Assembly: GCA_007133065.1 (NCBI GenBank)
Contig: SLNJ01000045.1
Location: forward strand, 1-55,749
Reading direction: 5' to 3'
DNA length: 55,749 bases
Source of the DNA: Opitutales bacterium
GTDB taxonomy: Bacteria > Verrucomicrobiota > Verrucomicrobiia > Opitutales > Oceanipulchritudinaceae
Of the stretch, positions 35,628 to 44,022 are shown one piece after another (the stretch's first letter is position 1; every line of letters begins with the position of its first letter). The notes below the pieces were generated by a model. That model was given only the letters and a program-made list of their open reading frames with translations. It ran no database searches and was not told the origin of the DNA. A program made the position numbers and the translations under genes.

Positions 35628-37823
35628 ATGACTGAGACGATTTTTTGGATGGCGGGCCTCACCGGGTTGATTGCCCTGGCGACGGCATGGATGTTTACGC
35701 GGCAGATGCTCCGGGAGGAGGAAGGCACCGAGCGCATGCGCACGATCGCGAGCCACGTTCGGCGCGGGGCGATGGCGTACCTGTTTCAGCAGTACCGGGT
35801 GATGCTCATCGTGTTCGTCGCGATGGCGCTCATCCTGGCTGTGCTCGCCTTCGGGTTCGAGGTCCAGAGCCGCTGGCTGCCGGTCGGATTCCTGTTGGCC
35901 GGTTTGCTTTCGGCGTTGGCCGGATTCTACGGCATGCGAACGGCAACCGCGGCTTCCGCGCGCACGGCGCACGCCGCACGGACTTCGCTGGGGCGGGCGT
36001 TACGCGTATCGTTCCGTAGCGGCGCGGTGATGGGCTTGACCGTGGTCGGCTTTGCGATCCTGCAGGTGGTGTTCTGGCTCTGGATCTTCAATCAAATTTT
36101 TCCCTACTCCGATGGATCGGGAGAGAATCTGATGCTGGCGACGACGACGATGTTGAATTTCGCGATGGGGGCTTCCTTCCAGGCGTTGTTCGCCCGTGTG
36201 GGTGGAGGAATCTTCACCAAGGCGGCCGACGTCGGCGCCGATCTGGTGGGAAAGGTCGAGGCTGGAATTCCGGAGGATGATCCGCGCAATCCGGCCACCA
36301 TTGCGGACAATGTTGGCGACAATGTCGGGGACGTGGCCGGCATGGGGGCCGACCTTTTCGAATCCTATACAGGCTCGATTCTCGCGGCGTGCGCCCTGGG
36401 TGCCGCGGCATTCCTCGGGGCCGGCGACATGCAGTGGAAGGCGGTCCTGTTCCCGCTGGCCGTCGCCGGCCTCGGAATTCTCGCTTCCATTGCGGGGGTC
36501 TTCGCCGTGCGGACCCGTGAAGGGGCGGGGCAGCGGGAGCTGCTCGAGTCCCTGTCGCGCGGAATCAACCTGAGCGCGATCCTGATCACCGCCGCCTCCC
36601 TCGGAATCGTCTTTTTGCTCGGCATGGAGAATCCCTGGGGGTTGTGGGGCGCCGTCGTAGCCGGTCTGCTCACGGGAGTCATCATCGGGAAGTCGACGGA
36701 GTACTTCACCGCAAGCTCATTCAAGCCGGCGCGTGAAATTGCGCGCCAGGCGAATACCGGTCCGGCGACCGTGATTATCAGCGGTACCGGCTTCGGCATG
36801 ATCTCTGTAGCCATTCCCATGCTGGCGGTTGCAGCGGGTACACTCGCGGCATTTATGCTCGCCTCCGGGTTCGATCTGATGAACTTGAGCATGGGGCTAT
36901 ACGGCATCGGAGTCGCCGCGGTTGGGATGCTTTCGACACTCGGCATTACGTTGGCAAGCGATGCGTATGGTCCGATTGCCGACAACGCCGGCGGCAACGC
37001 GGAAATGAGCGGTCTGGGACCGGAGGTGCGCGGGCGAACGGATGCGCTGGATTCGCTGGGCAATACTACCGCGGCCACGGGCAAAGGGTTCGCGATCGGA
37101 TCGGCGGCGCTCACCGCACTGGCGCTGCTTGCCACGTATATCGAGGTCGTCCGGGCCTCGCTCATTCGCACCGGTGTCACGCTTCTCGACGCCGGGAACG
37201 GCTTGATGGTTGCGGTGGGTGAGGCGAGCCTGCGGGATTTCATGCATTACTTCGGAGTGCACCTGCTCAACCCCCTGGTTCTCGTCGGGATATTTCTCGG
37301 CGCCATGGCGGCCTTCCTCTTCTGCGGATTGACGGTGCAGGCGGTCGGCAGAGCCGCCGGCAAGATGGTCGACGAGGTACGCAGGCAGTTCAATGAGATG
37401 CCTGGAATCATGGACGGAACCCAGGAGCCCGATTACGCCCGTTGTGTGGCGATTTCCACAAAGGCGGCCCAGCGCGAGATGATGCTTCCATCGCTCCTGG
37501 CCGTGGCGATTCCGATCGTGGCGGGCCTGCTGTTCGGGGTTGCCGGGGTCATTGGTTTGCTCGCCGGGGCGTTGGCTTGTGGATTTGTGCTCGCCGTCTT
37601 TCTCGCGAATTCAGGCGGGGCTTGGGATAATGCGAAGAAGTACATCGAAGAGGGACACTTCGGAGGGAAGGGTTCCGCCGCGCATAAGGCAGCCGTGATC
37701 GGGGATACCGTCGGCGATCCCTTTAAGGACACCTCCGGGCCAAGCCTTAATATCCTGATCAAGCTCATGACGATGACAGCGATCGTCTTCGCCGGAATTA
37801 CAGTCAGCTGGCATCTCTTCTAG
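35628..37823 (+). CDS. hppA: Membrane-integral pyrophosphatase, K+-dependent type, Na+ (or Na+/H+) pump signature
   Basis: Couples pyrophosphate hydrolysis to cation pumping. It has 731 residues and about 16 membrane segments. Pyrophosphate-binding motifs are [30 protein letters not shown] and, near the end, [25 protein letters not shown] carries Ala482, where K+-independent enzymes have Lys, so K+ dependence is predicted. Glu245 in DLFESY sits where Na+-PPases have it; strict H+-PPases have Gly there and Glu four residues on. A Na+ or dual Na+/H+ pump is therefore inferred. Likely gives energy from biosynthetic pyrophosphate. Confidence 0.94.
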   Translation: MTETIFWMAGLTGLIALATAWMFTRQMLREEEGTERMRTIASHVRRGAMAYLFQQYRVMLIVFVAMALILAVLAFGFEVQSRWLPVGFLLAGLLSALAGFYGMRTATAASARTAHAARTSLGRALRVSFRSGAVMGLTVVGFAILQVVFWLWIFNQIFPYSDGSGENLMLATTTMLNFAMGASFQALFARVGGGIFTKAADVGADLVGKVEAGIPEDDPRNPATIADNVGDNVGDVAGMGADLFESYTGSILAACALGAAAFLGAGDMQWKAVLFPLAVAGLGILASIAGVFAVRTREGAGQRELLESLSRGINLSAILITAASLGIVFLLGMENPWGLWGAVVAGLLTGVIIGKSTEYFTASSFKPAREIARQANTGPATVIISGTGFGMISVAIPMLAVAAGTLAAFMLASGFDLMNLSMGLYGIGVAAVGMLSTLGITLASDAYGPIADNAGGNAEMSGLGPEVRGRTDALDSLGNTTAATGKGFAIGSAALTALALLATYIEVVRASLIRTGVTLLDAGNGLMVAVGEASLRDFMHYFGVHLLNPLVLVGIFLGAMAAFLFCGLTVQAVGRAAGKMVDEVRRQFNEMPGIMDGTQEPDYARCVAISTKAAQREMMLPSLLAVAIPIVAGLLFGVAGVIGLLAGALACGFVLAVFLANSGGAWDNAKKYIEEGHFGGKGSAAHKAAVIGDTVGDPFKDTSGPSLNILIKLMTMTAIVFAGITVSWHLF

Positions 37824-37881
37824 CAGGCCTGTTGAAGAAACTCGGCCGATCATGATTCGCCCCGGTTTTCCAACAGCCTGC
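37823..37881. terminator. Long imperfect inverted repeat directly after hppA
   Basis: GCAGGCCTGTTGAAGAAAC (from 37823) pairs imperfectly with GTTTTCCAACAGCCTGC (to 37881) around a loop of about 20 bases. It begins on the last base of the hppA stop. It could be a terminator without a T-tract or a REP-like element. The rest of the gap to about 38140 is AT-rich with a small AGGGGAAGCCCCT hairpin near 38030 and no gene. Confidence 0.4.
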
Positions 37882-38145
37882 CACGGTCCCGTTCCACCTG
37901 GGAGCTGATCGCTGATCTGCAGGGCCGCAGGGCTTTGCGGTTCCCAGGATATTCGCTGCGCTGTGGCGGTTCGATGCGTTCTCGATGCCTGAAGATTGTC
38001 GAGGATAGGTGATTTACTTGCTTGCATATGAGGGGAAGCCCCTATATCTTGTTAAGATTATATTTTATCCGCCCTTGGATCCAGGCTTGAGGATCTATGG
38101 ATATTATTCATGTATCCATGTTGGTTCGGCGAGAAATACGCTACA

Positions 38146-38838
38146 ATGATCATTGCGCAGAAATCCGCCATCGTGACCGATGGCGAGCGAGGGGTCGGCG
38201 CTTCTGTGGCCAGGAGGTTGATCACCGCCGGGTACGGTGTCCTGCTTACGGGCAGCGATCAATCCGCCGGGTCCGCTCTCCTGCGAGAGTTGAACGCTCC
38301 GGATCAACTGGCCTTTCGCGTCACGGACCCAGGCTGTGATGAAGATGTCGCCCAGTCGGTCGCTGAAGCGGCCAACCTCTTCCGCCGTCTCGACCTGCTC
38401 GTCGTGAACGCGACGGTCGGGACGCCGGTTTGGGAGTCTCCGGAAGACCTCGAGCCGGAGCGATGGGAGGCATACCTCCGACAGACGGTAACCGGTTCGT
38501 TCCTCTTCGCCAGACATACGCTCCCGTATCTGCGCCGATGGAAGGGGAGTATGGTGTTTGTGGCGCCGGAGAAGGTTCCGAAGGGAGATGCGGGAATGGA
38601 GCTGTACGCCAGTTCTCGCGGAGGCTTGCTCGCGTTCGCCGAAACCCTGACGGGGAGTGCTGCCCCGGCGGTACGCGTGAATGCGATATCACCGGGCAGT
38701 GTGTTGCGCGATCGGCCCGGCCCGGTCTTCTCGAATCACAACGGCCAGAGCCGGGCGGACAGCATTGCCGCCGCCGTCATGTACTTTGCGGAAGCAAAGA
38801 GTGTAACCGGACAGTGCTTCGACATCGACGATTCCTGA
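38146..38838 (+). CDS. Short-chain dehydrogenase/reductase-like protein lacking catalytic Ser and Lys
   Basis: A 230-residue classical-SDR-sized protein. The nucleotide motif reads TDGERGVG in place of TGxxxGIG, and the NNAG-like position reads VVNATVG. The Ser-Tyr-Lys site is altered: the Ser strand is MVFVAPEKV, with no Ser, and the YxxxK motif reads YASSR, giving Arg for Lys. The RVNAISPGSV segment after it is normal. The chosen ATG matches the family's start (KSAIVT); an ATG 12 codons earlier is possible. It may be a non-catalytic binding protein or a decaying enzyme. A full-length frame argues against recent decay. Confidence 0.75.
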   Translation: MIIAQKSAIVTDGERGVGASVARRLITAGYGVLLTGSDQSAGSALLRELNAPDQLAFRVTDPGCDEDVAQSVAEAANLFRRLDLLVVNATVGTPVWESPEDLEPERWEAYLRQTVTGSFLFARHTLPYLRRWKGSMVFVAPEKVPKGDAGMELYASSRGGLLAFAETLTGSAAPAVRVNAISPGSVLRDRPGPVFSNHNGQSRADSIAAAVMYFAEAKSVTGQCFDIDDS

Positions 38839-38899
38839 TCCGGCGCGCCACGCCGTCCCGCTTGCCTCTCTGTCAGTCGGGGCGCGCAAAGGCGGTCGA

Positions 38900-39649
38900 T
38901 CAGGTGACGCTGCGCATCCGTTCGACGCATGATTTGAGGGCCGGCACGGGATTGTCCGGGTCGGCTTCGTACTCGATGACCGCCATGCCATCAAAGCCTC
39001 CCGCCTCAAGGGCGTCGACGAAGCCGGGAAGATCGAGAGAGCCTTCCCCCACAATGACATCCTGCCACTGGCCATTTTTCTCGAATACGAAATCCTTGTA
39101 GTGAACTCCCGTGATGTGGCCGGTGAAATTCTTGGCCCATGCCACCGGATTTCCTTGCCTGGGACCGATTTGGAGGATCCAGGCGGTATCGAGACAGAGT
39201 CCGATTTCAGGGGCGCCGAGATCGATCAGGTAGCGAGCGACGTCGGGGGAGCCACCAAACAGGTAGCCGCCGTGCGAGTGAACGCCGACGCGAACTCCGT
39301 ATTGGCGCGACCACTTTCTCACCTTCGGGATCGCCGTCATGAAGCTATCAACCTTGAAGTGGCAGCTAAGGTGCTTGGCGCCGGCGGCGGCAGCGCACGC
39401 GAACCACGCTTCTTCGCTGTCGTTACCGGTGAACGTCTGGACGCCGATGGAGACGATCTCGACACCCTTGTCGCGGTACTGGGGAACGATCTTCTCCCAG
39501 CCTTGGGGATCGTCGAAATCGGCGTGCACGGCGCAGACCTCAATCTTGTCGAGGCCGATTTCGCGCACCTTGTCGGCGACTGCGGAGTTGTCTTTGGTGG
39601 TCCGAAAGCAAAAGCTCTGGACCCCGAAGTTGCGGGCGGCTGTAGTCAT
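38900..39649 (-). CDS. Sugar phosphate isomerase/epimerase-like TIM-barrel protein
   Basis: A 249-residue xylose-isomerase-like TIM barrel (AP_endonuc_2 family). Strand-end motifs are FGVQSFCFR, KIEVCAVHADF, VGVHSHGGYLFGG with metal-ligand-type His residues, IGLCLDTAW with Asp, HYKDFVFE and MAVIEYEAD with Glu, together a typical divalent-metal site. It has no signal peptide from this start; the frame continues 24 codons upstream without homology. Reaction unknown; inositol or keto-sugar metabolism is common in the family. It converges on the SDR-like gene. Confidence 0.82.
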   Translation of the reverse strand: MTTAARNFGVQSFCFRTTKDNSAVADKVREIGLDKIEVCAVHADFDDPQGWEKIVPQYRDKGVEIVSIGVQTFTGNDSEEAWFACAAAAGAKHLSCHFKVDSFMTAIPKVRKWSRQYGVRVGVHSHGGYLFGGSPDVARYLIDLGAPEIGLCLDTAWILQIGPRQGNPVAWAKNFTGHITGVHYKDFVFEKNGQWQDVIVGEGSLDLPGFVDALEAGGFDGMAVIEYEADPDNPVPALKSCVERMRSVT

Positions 39650-40072
39650 ATTGATCGGGCTTTCTGTTGGGTTGCGGAAGCGGAAACTCTTTGACGGTCT
39701 TGTTGGACGCGGAGGGTCCAAAGCGTGGAATCGGCCACAAAGTCAGCGGAGGTATGTGTATGAGATCCGCATCAACAAAGTGAACTGTTCTATATAATGC
39801 AATCCCAAACCGGTGTTCCCGCGGCGCGGACGACCCGTTCCCGTTGGGACGCTTGTTCCTCGGCCGACCACCGGTTGCAGGCTGCGAGGCCTCCGGTCTC
39901 GGCGGGGCGGGGAAAGCGACACTGGAACTCGGATGCGTTGTGATAATCGAGATCCTTGTCGTAATCGATTGTACAAGGATTCCACTAAAATCACTCCGAT
40001 CCTGCCGGGTCGGGACTCAATTCCCGCTTGCCCCGGGGGCGGAGGCCGACCAGAGTTGTATTCAGCGCGGTT
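39650..40072. other. 423-bp intergenic region between divergent genes, no gene seen
   Basis: Separates the sugar-isomerase-like gene (-) from the NtrC-type regulator gene (+). It contains the AT-rich TATATAAT near 39793-39800, a possible -10 in either direction without a good -35, and the inverted repeat at 39952-39980. No convincing open frame or structural RNA is visible. Confidence 0.5.
39952..39980. promoter_or_regulatory. Perfect 8-bp inverted repeat, candidate operator upstream of the NtrC-type regulator gene
   Basis: ATCCTTGT and ACAAGGAT are exact reverse complements separated by 13 bases, centred about 107 bp before the regulator start. The spacing fits a dimeric DNA-binding protein site at two turns. 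No binding protein can be named; autoregulation by the adjacent Fis-domain regulator is a guess. Confidence 0.35.
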
Positions 40073-41506
40073 ATGTCTGATCCGAATCTGAACCAGTCGG
40101 AAATCCTCATCCTTGAAGATGAATCCCTCTTCCGGAGAAAGCTCGCGGCCTATCTCCGCAAGCGCGGTGTCGAGGTCACAGAGACGGAAACCGTCAAGGA
40201 GGCGCGGCGCTGCCTCCAAGAGTTCTCGTTCGATTTCGCGCTGATTGATGTCAATCTCCCGGATGGCGAGGGTTTTGAACTGCTGCGCGAGAAGCGGTTT
40301 TCCCCGACCACCGGTGTAATCGTAATAACGGGGGAGGAGAGCGTCGCCCGCGTGGTTGAGGCGTTGCGCCTGGGCGCTGGAGACTACCTCGCCAAGCCGT
40401 TTTCATTCGATGAACTGCCCTTGGTGTTCGCCAGGATTCGGTCGGCGATGCAGCAGAACCGAGCCTCCGAACACCGCAAGCGGGAGGAAGTAGGCGGGGA
40501 GTCCGCGTTCTTTTTCGACGACAGCCTGAGCGGACTGCGTGCGGAACTGGAGAAGATTCTGGATGCCGACAGGCGCCTGCGTGAACGTTTGCCTCCCGTA
40601 CTGATCGCCGGGGAGACCGGTACCGGGAAATCCGCGCTCGCTCGCTGGATTCACGGCCAGGGGCCTCGCGCGGATGCGCCATTGGTCGAGGTCAACTGCT
40701 CGGCGCTCCCCGACTCGCTGGCCGAGTCCGAGTTGTTCGGACACGAGCGCGGCGCGTTCACCGACGCCCGCAGCGCGCGCATCGGGTTGATTGAAGCGGC
40801 CGATGGGGGAACGTTGTTTCTCGACGAAATCCCAAGCCTGTCGGCCGGGATTCAGGCGAAGGTGCTCACCGCGATCGAGGATGGACGAGTCCGGCGTCTG
40901 GGCGGCAACAAAGAGATTCGCACCGATTCGCGGATCATCGCGGCAACCAATCGCGACCTGGAAGAGGCGGTCAGCGAGGGTTCCTTCCGCGAGGATCTGT
41001 TCCACAGGCTGGACCTGTTCCGGATCGCGCTCCCTCCGTTGCGCGAGCGCGGAGGCGGCGTAATCCGGCTGGCGGAGCATCTGCTGGACTCCCTGCGCAA
41101 GCGATACCGCCGGCCCGACGCGCACATCGGGGAGGCCGGGCACAAGGCGCTGCAGTCGTATCATTGGCCCGGGAATGTTCGCGAGCTGGCCCACGAGCTG
41201 GAGCGATCGCTCGTTTTGGAGGAGTCCGATGAGATACAGTTCCCGCATTTAAGCGCGGTCGGCCGCAAATCGCCCGAGGTCACGGTATCGGATTCCTCAG
41301 ACTGGTTGAACCCGGGGTGGCGTCTGCCTGAAGAAGGATTTTCGATCGAGGAGGCAATCCGGAGATTGATCGATCTCGCGCTTGAGGAGACCGGCGGAAA
41401 TGTGACGGCCGCCGCACGACGTCTCGGAGTGAACCGTGATTACGTGCGCTACCGTCTGAACCGGGCAAATCGGTCGGATGAATCCGGTGCTCCCGACAGC
41501 GCTTGA
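40073..41506 (+). CDS. Sigma54-dependent response regulator, NtrC family
   Basis: A 477-residue protein. The receiver domain (10-125) has Asp59 (FALIDVNLPDG) and KPF; the AAA+ activator domain has Walker A GETGTGKS (180-187), Walker B GGTLFLDEI and the sigma54-contact loop as GAFTDA, not GAFTGA. A Fis-type helix-turn-helix follows at the C-terminus (GGNVTAAARRLGVNRDYVRYRLNR). It would activate sigma54 promoters after phosphorylation. No histidine kinase gene is adjacent. The start at MSDPNLNQ is chosen because earlier codons in the frame have no homology. The phosphodiesterase gene begins 12 bp after its stop. Confidence 0.92.
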   Translation: MSDPNLNQSEILILEDESLFRRKLAAYLRKRGVEVTETETVKEARRCLQEFSFDFALIDVNLPDGEGFELLREKRFSPTTGVIVITGEESVARVVEALRLGAGDYLAKPFSFDELPLVFARIRSAMQQNRASEHRKREEVGGESAFFFDDSLSGLRAELEKILDADRRLRERLPPVLIAGETGTGKSALARWIHGQGPRADAPLVEVNCSALPDSLAESELFGHERGAFTDARSARIGLIEAADGGTLFLDEIPSLSAGIQAKVLTAIEDGRVRRLGGNKEIRTDSRIIAATNRDLEEAVSEGSFREDLFHRLDLFRIALPPLRERGGGVIRLAEHLLDSLRKRYRRPDAHIGEAGHKALQSYHWPGNVRELAHELERSLVLEESDEIQFPHLSAVGRKSPEVTVSDSSDWLNPGWRLPEEGFSIEEAIRRLIDLALEETGGNVTAAARRLGVNRDYVRYRLNRANRSDESGAPDSA

Positions 41507-41518
41507 ACAACAGGTACC

Positions 41519-42811
41519 ATGGCGCACCGCAGTTTCATTCCCAACCTGTCTTCGATTTCCCGGTGGACCATCGTTTCGGCGATTGCATGGTTCGCAATCC
41601 AGGCGATCGGATTCGCCGGCACCGATGGTAAATCGACGGTCTTCATGGTCGCCATGGACGGGCTCCGTCCCGACTATATCGACCGTGCCGAGACGCCCTT
41701 TCTGGACCTTCTGTTGGAGCAGGCGGCCTGGTCGCGCGAACTCGTGCCGACATTTCCAACGAACACGTTTCAGAGCTTCTCCTCGATTGCGACCGGCCTC
41801 CGCGCCCGTCAGCACGGAATCACCGGGAACAGCTTTTACGATACACGGACGCAGCGAATCCATCGTTACCCCGGCGATTCCGCATTGCTGGAGGCGGAAC
41901 CGATCTGGCGGACGGCGGAACGACAGGGGGTGCGAACCCTTGTGTTCGACTGGGTCCTTTCGCACAATCAGAGCGGTCCCGCTGCCACGTCGTACCATGG
42001 TAATGAATACACCCGGGGAATTTCCGACCGCGAACGCATGAAACGGGTGTTGCGGGCCTGGCGCGCCGACGACGATGCGAGACCCCTGCGATTCATCCTG
42101 GCCTACGCTGAATCGCCCGATTCCGAGGGTCATCGATACGGCCCGGATTCGCCGGCGATGGAAGAGGTCATGGCGCATGTGGATACCCTGCTTGCCAGCG
42201 TTTACTCGGAGGCCCGGGAGATCTGGAGCACAACCGCCAGTACGGGGGATTCCTTTTACTTCGTAGTACTCTCCGATCACGGTATGAGCTCGGTTGAAAC
42301 AGTCGTAAACCTGCGAAACGCGGCGCAATTGGAGGGACGGGACGCGGTCGTCTCGATGACGACCGGAAATATCGGGCATCTTTTCTTCAATCGACTGCGC
42401 TCGGAGGAGCGGCGTCGGCAATGGATCCTGGATGCCCGGGATGCACTGGACCAACACGCGTTTATTTCAGTTTACGAACGGGATGAGCTTCCTGCGGACT
42501 GGGACTACGCACACCCGTATCGCACCGGCGACCTCATTGCGGTACTTCCGACGGGATACACCTTCAGCGCACGTCCTGAAGGAGTGACAGAGGCTGTCGA
42601 GAACTTCGGGGGTCCGTTCGGAATGCACGGATACGATCCCGCCGAGGATCCGAACATGAATACGCTCCTGGTTGTTCACCGCCATCCGAAACCTCTGGCA
42701 GGCGGCGATATCGGTCGCGTCTCCACGCTCCAGATTCACCCCACGGTCGCCCGCATCCTCGGAATCGATCCCGCCCCCCGGGCGAAAGCGAAGCCGCTTG
42801 AGCTCAAGTAA
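41519..42811 (+). CDS. Type I phosphodiesterase/nucleotide pyrophosphatase (NPP/ENPP family), exported
   Basis: Alkaline-phosphatase-superfamily enzyme of 430 residues with an N-terminal signal or anchor helix (about 17-33). The two-zinc site is seen as Asp47 (AMDGLRPDY), nucleophile Thr83 (PTNTFQSF), ESPDSEGHRYG (Asp and His), LSDHGM (Asp-His) and GMHGYDP (His). This pattern is NPP-like and hydrolyses phosphodiester or pyrophosphate bonds outside the cytoplasm. The family includes enzymes acting on nucleotides and lipids, so the substrate is open. Probably co-transcribed with the regulator gene 12 bp upstream; the tRNA-Thr gene lies just downstream on the other strand. Confidence 0.9.
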   Translation: MAHRSFIPNLSSISRWTIVSAIAWFAIQAIGFAGTDGKSTVFMVAMDGLRPDYIDRAETPFLDLLLEQAAWSRELVPTFPTNTFQSFSSIATGLRARQHGITGNSFYDTRTQRIHRYPGDSALLEAEPIWRTAERQGVRTLVFDWVLSHNQSGPAATSYHGNEYTRGISDRERMKRVLRAWRADDDARPLRFILAYAESPDSEGHRYGPDSPAMEEVMAHVDTLLASVYSEAREIWSTTASTGDSFYFVVLSDHGMSSVETVVNLRNAAQLEGRDAVVSMTTGNIGHLFFNRLRSEERRRQWILDARDALDQHAFISVYERDELPADWDYAHPYRTGDLIAVLPTGYTFSARPEGVTEAVENFGGPFGMHGYDPAEDPNMNTLLVVHRHPKPLAGGDIGRVSTLQIHPTVARILGIDPAPRAKAKPLELK

Positions 42812-42816
42812 GTGAG

Positions 42817-42892
42817 TGGAGCCAGCTGTCGGACTCGAACCGACGACCTGCTGATTACAAATCAGCTGCTCTACCAACTGAGCTAAGCTGGC
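42817..42892 (-). tRNA. tRNA-Thr (anticodon UGU)
   Basis: A 76-nt cloverleaf. Acceptor stem GCCAGCT pairs with AGCTGGC, followed by T and an encoded CCA. The D arm is GCTC/GAGC, the anticodon stem GCTGA/TCAGC holds loop TTTGTAA with anticodon TGT (plus-strand 42857-42859), and the T arm GTCGG/CCGAC has loop TTCGAGT. All stems pair fully. It starts five bases after the phosphodiesterase stop and is transcribed towards it. Confidence 0.97.
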
Positions 42893-43034
42893 CTGGGCTT
42901 CGAGGTGCGGGATGATTCCGGGAGCCGCACCGCGGGATGCAGGCTCACAAAATGAGGAGTGCGAGTGCGGAGTCAAGTCGGAGATGGAAAGGAAGGCCGC
43001 CCGCCCGGCCCAGAGAGACCATCCGCGTACCGAA

Positions 43035-43598
43035 TCAATTCGTCACGCGCCGGTTTCGGAGGACGAAGCGCGCGGACTTTAGATCCTGGCTCTGTTTCGG
43101 GCCGAGGCCTTTTCTGGCTGAGCTTATCTGAACCCGGATCTGTTTGACGGCTTCCTCAGTCTCGGCAACCGCACCCTGCAAGTCGTAGTAGAAGAATGAA
43201 AACGTTTCGATGTGACGTATGAGCGTGCGCGTTTCGCCGTCGCCTCCGGTGCGGGTCAGCGTACGGTCCGGATCGTCTGGATCGTAGTTGTAGGTGATTT
43301 CGCCGCCATTGATAACGGAAACGGTCAATTCCTTGTTCGAGAATTCCGGCTTGATCTCGACGGCCGCGCGCAGGTCTTCTCCGAGAACGTGCAAAGCGCG
43401 GCGGCCTTCCGCGTTCATCTCGGCGTAGGAATAGACGGCGAAGGCGCTCCGGGTCATGAAGAGAAAAGCGCTGATGAATGCCACGACGACGATCCCGGAA
43501 ACGGCCATTCCGATCAGCAGTTCCGGGAGCGAGATCCCGGAGCAACGGTGCCGGCGGCGGGAAACCGGCCGGCTAGAATGTCCGGAAGTAGTAATCAT
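43035..43598 (-). CDS. Prepilin-type protein, PilW-like
   Basis: A 187-residue protein with a type IV prepilin N-terminus. After a basic leader comes SG-ISLPELLIGMAVSGIVVVAFISAF, with cleavage after Gly and Glu at +5, then a single hydrophobic helix. The globular part (EIKPEFSNKELTVSVINGGEITYNYD and a YDLQGAVAETEEAVKQIRVQI segment) resembles PilW/GspJ-like minor pilins. It overlaps the end of the preceding pilin gene by 26 bp. Last gene of the pilus-like operon; the tRNA-Thr gene follows after 142 bp. Confidence 0.85.
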   Translation of the reverse strand: MITTSGHSSRPVSRRRHRCSGISLPELLIGMAVSGIVVVAFISAFLFMTRSAFAVYSYAEMNAEGRRALHVLGEDLRAAVEIKPEFSNKELTVSVINGGEITYNYDPDDPDRTLTRTGGDGETRTLIRHIETFSFFYYDLQGAVAETEEAVKQIRVQISSARKGLGPKQSQDLKSARFVLRNRRVTN

Positions 43599-44022
43599 TG
43601 AGTCCGTCCTTCGAAAAATTCGTAACGTAGCGGCGGGATTGCGTTCTGCCAAACGATGTTGTCCATTCCACCTCCAGAACGATCTCGGCGAGACCCGTGT
43701 GGATACTCTCAACCCTACGGTGCCCCGTAAACGCAGTCGTTGCCGAACTCGCCAGATCGGGGTCCAGGTCGAAGGTTCCGGATTCCAGCTCCGAGATGTA
43801 AGCCCAATTCGCAAGCCGCAGATTCTCCATTTCGCTCTGGAGGAGTTGAGAGGCCGCGGTGTCGGCCCGGGCGGCTTCGAGTTGTGAAAAAACCAGCCGA
43901 ATCGTCATGAGCGAGCTCAGGATGAGCACGCTCAGAATCACGATTGAGATCATCACCTCGGGAAGGCTGAAACCCGAAGTGCGATTTATCGTCGATCCGT
44001 TCTTGTCGTTCATCTTCATCAT
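43573..44022 (-). CDS. Prepilin-type protein, PilV/GspI-like
   Basis: A 149-residue minor pilin with leader ending SG-FSLPEVMISIVILSVLILSSL: cleavage after Gly, Phe at +1, Glu at +5. The body is short, with LLQSEMENLRLANWAYISELESG typical of PilV/GspI-type pilins. The ATG lies in the stop of the preceding gene (ATGA overlap), so translation is coupled. Processing needs a prepilin peptidase (PilD), not present in the window. Confidence 0.87.
   Translation of the reverse strand: MMKMNDKNGSTINRTSGFSLPEVMISIVILSVLILSSLMTIRLVFSQLEAARADTAASQLLQSEMENLRLANWAYISELESGTFDLDPDLASSATTAFTGHRRVESIHTGLAEIVLEVEWTTSFGRTQSRRYVTNFSKDGLNDYYFRTF

Noticed and set aside
39915..39940. GG and GC pair resembling a sigma54 -24/-12 promoter before the NtrC-type gene.
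   Set aside because: Spacing is nine bases, not ten, and the flanking bases do not fit TGGCAC and TTGC.
42817..42892. tRNA-Thr 3' end as an integration site.
   Set aside because: No second copy of the tRNA 3' sequence was found in the window.
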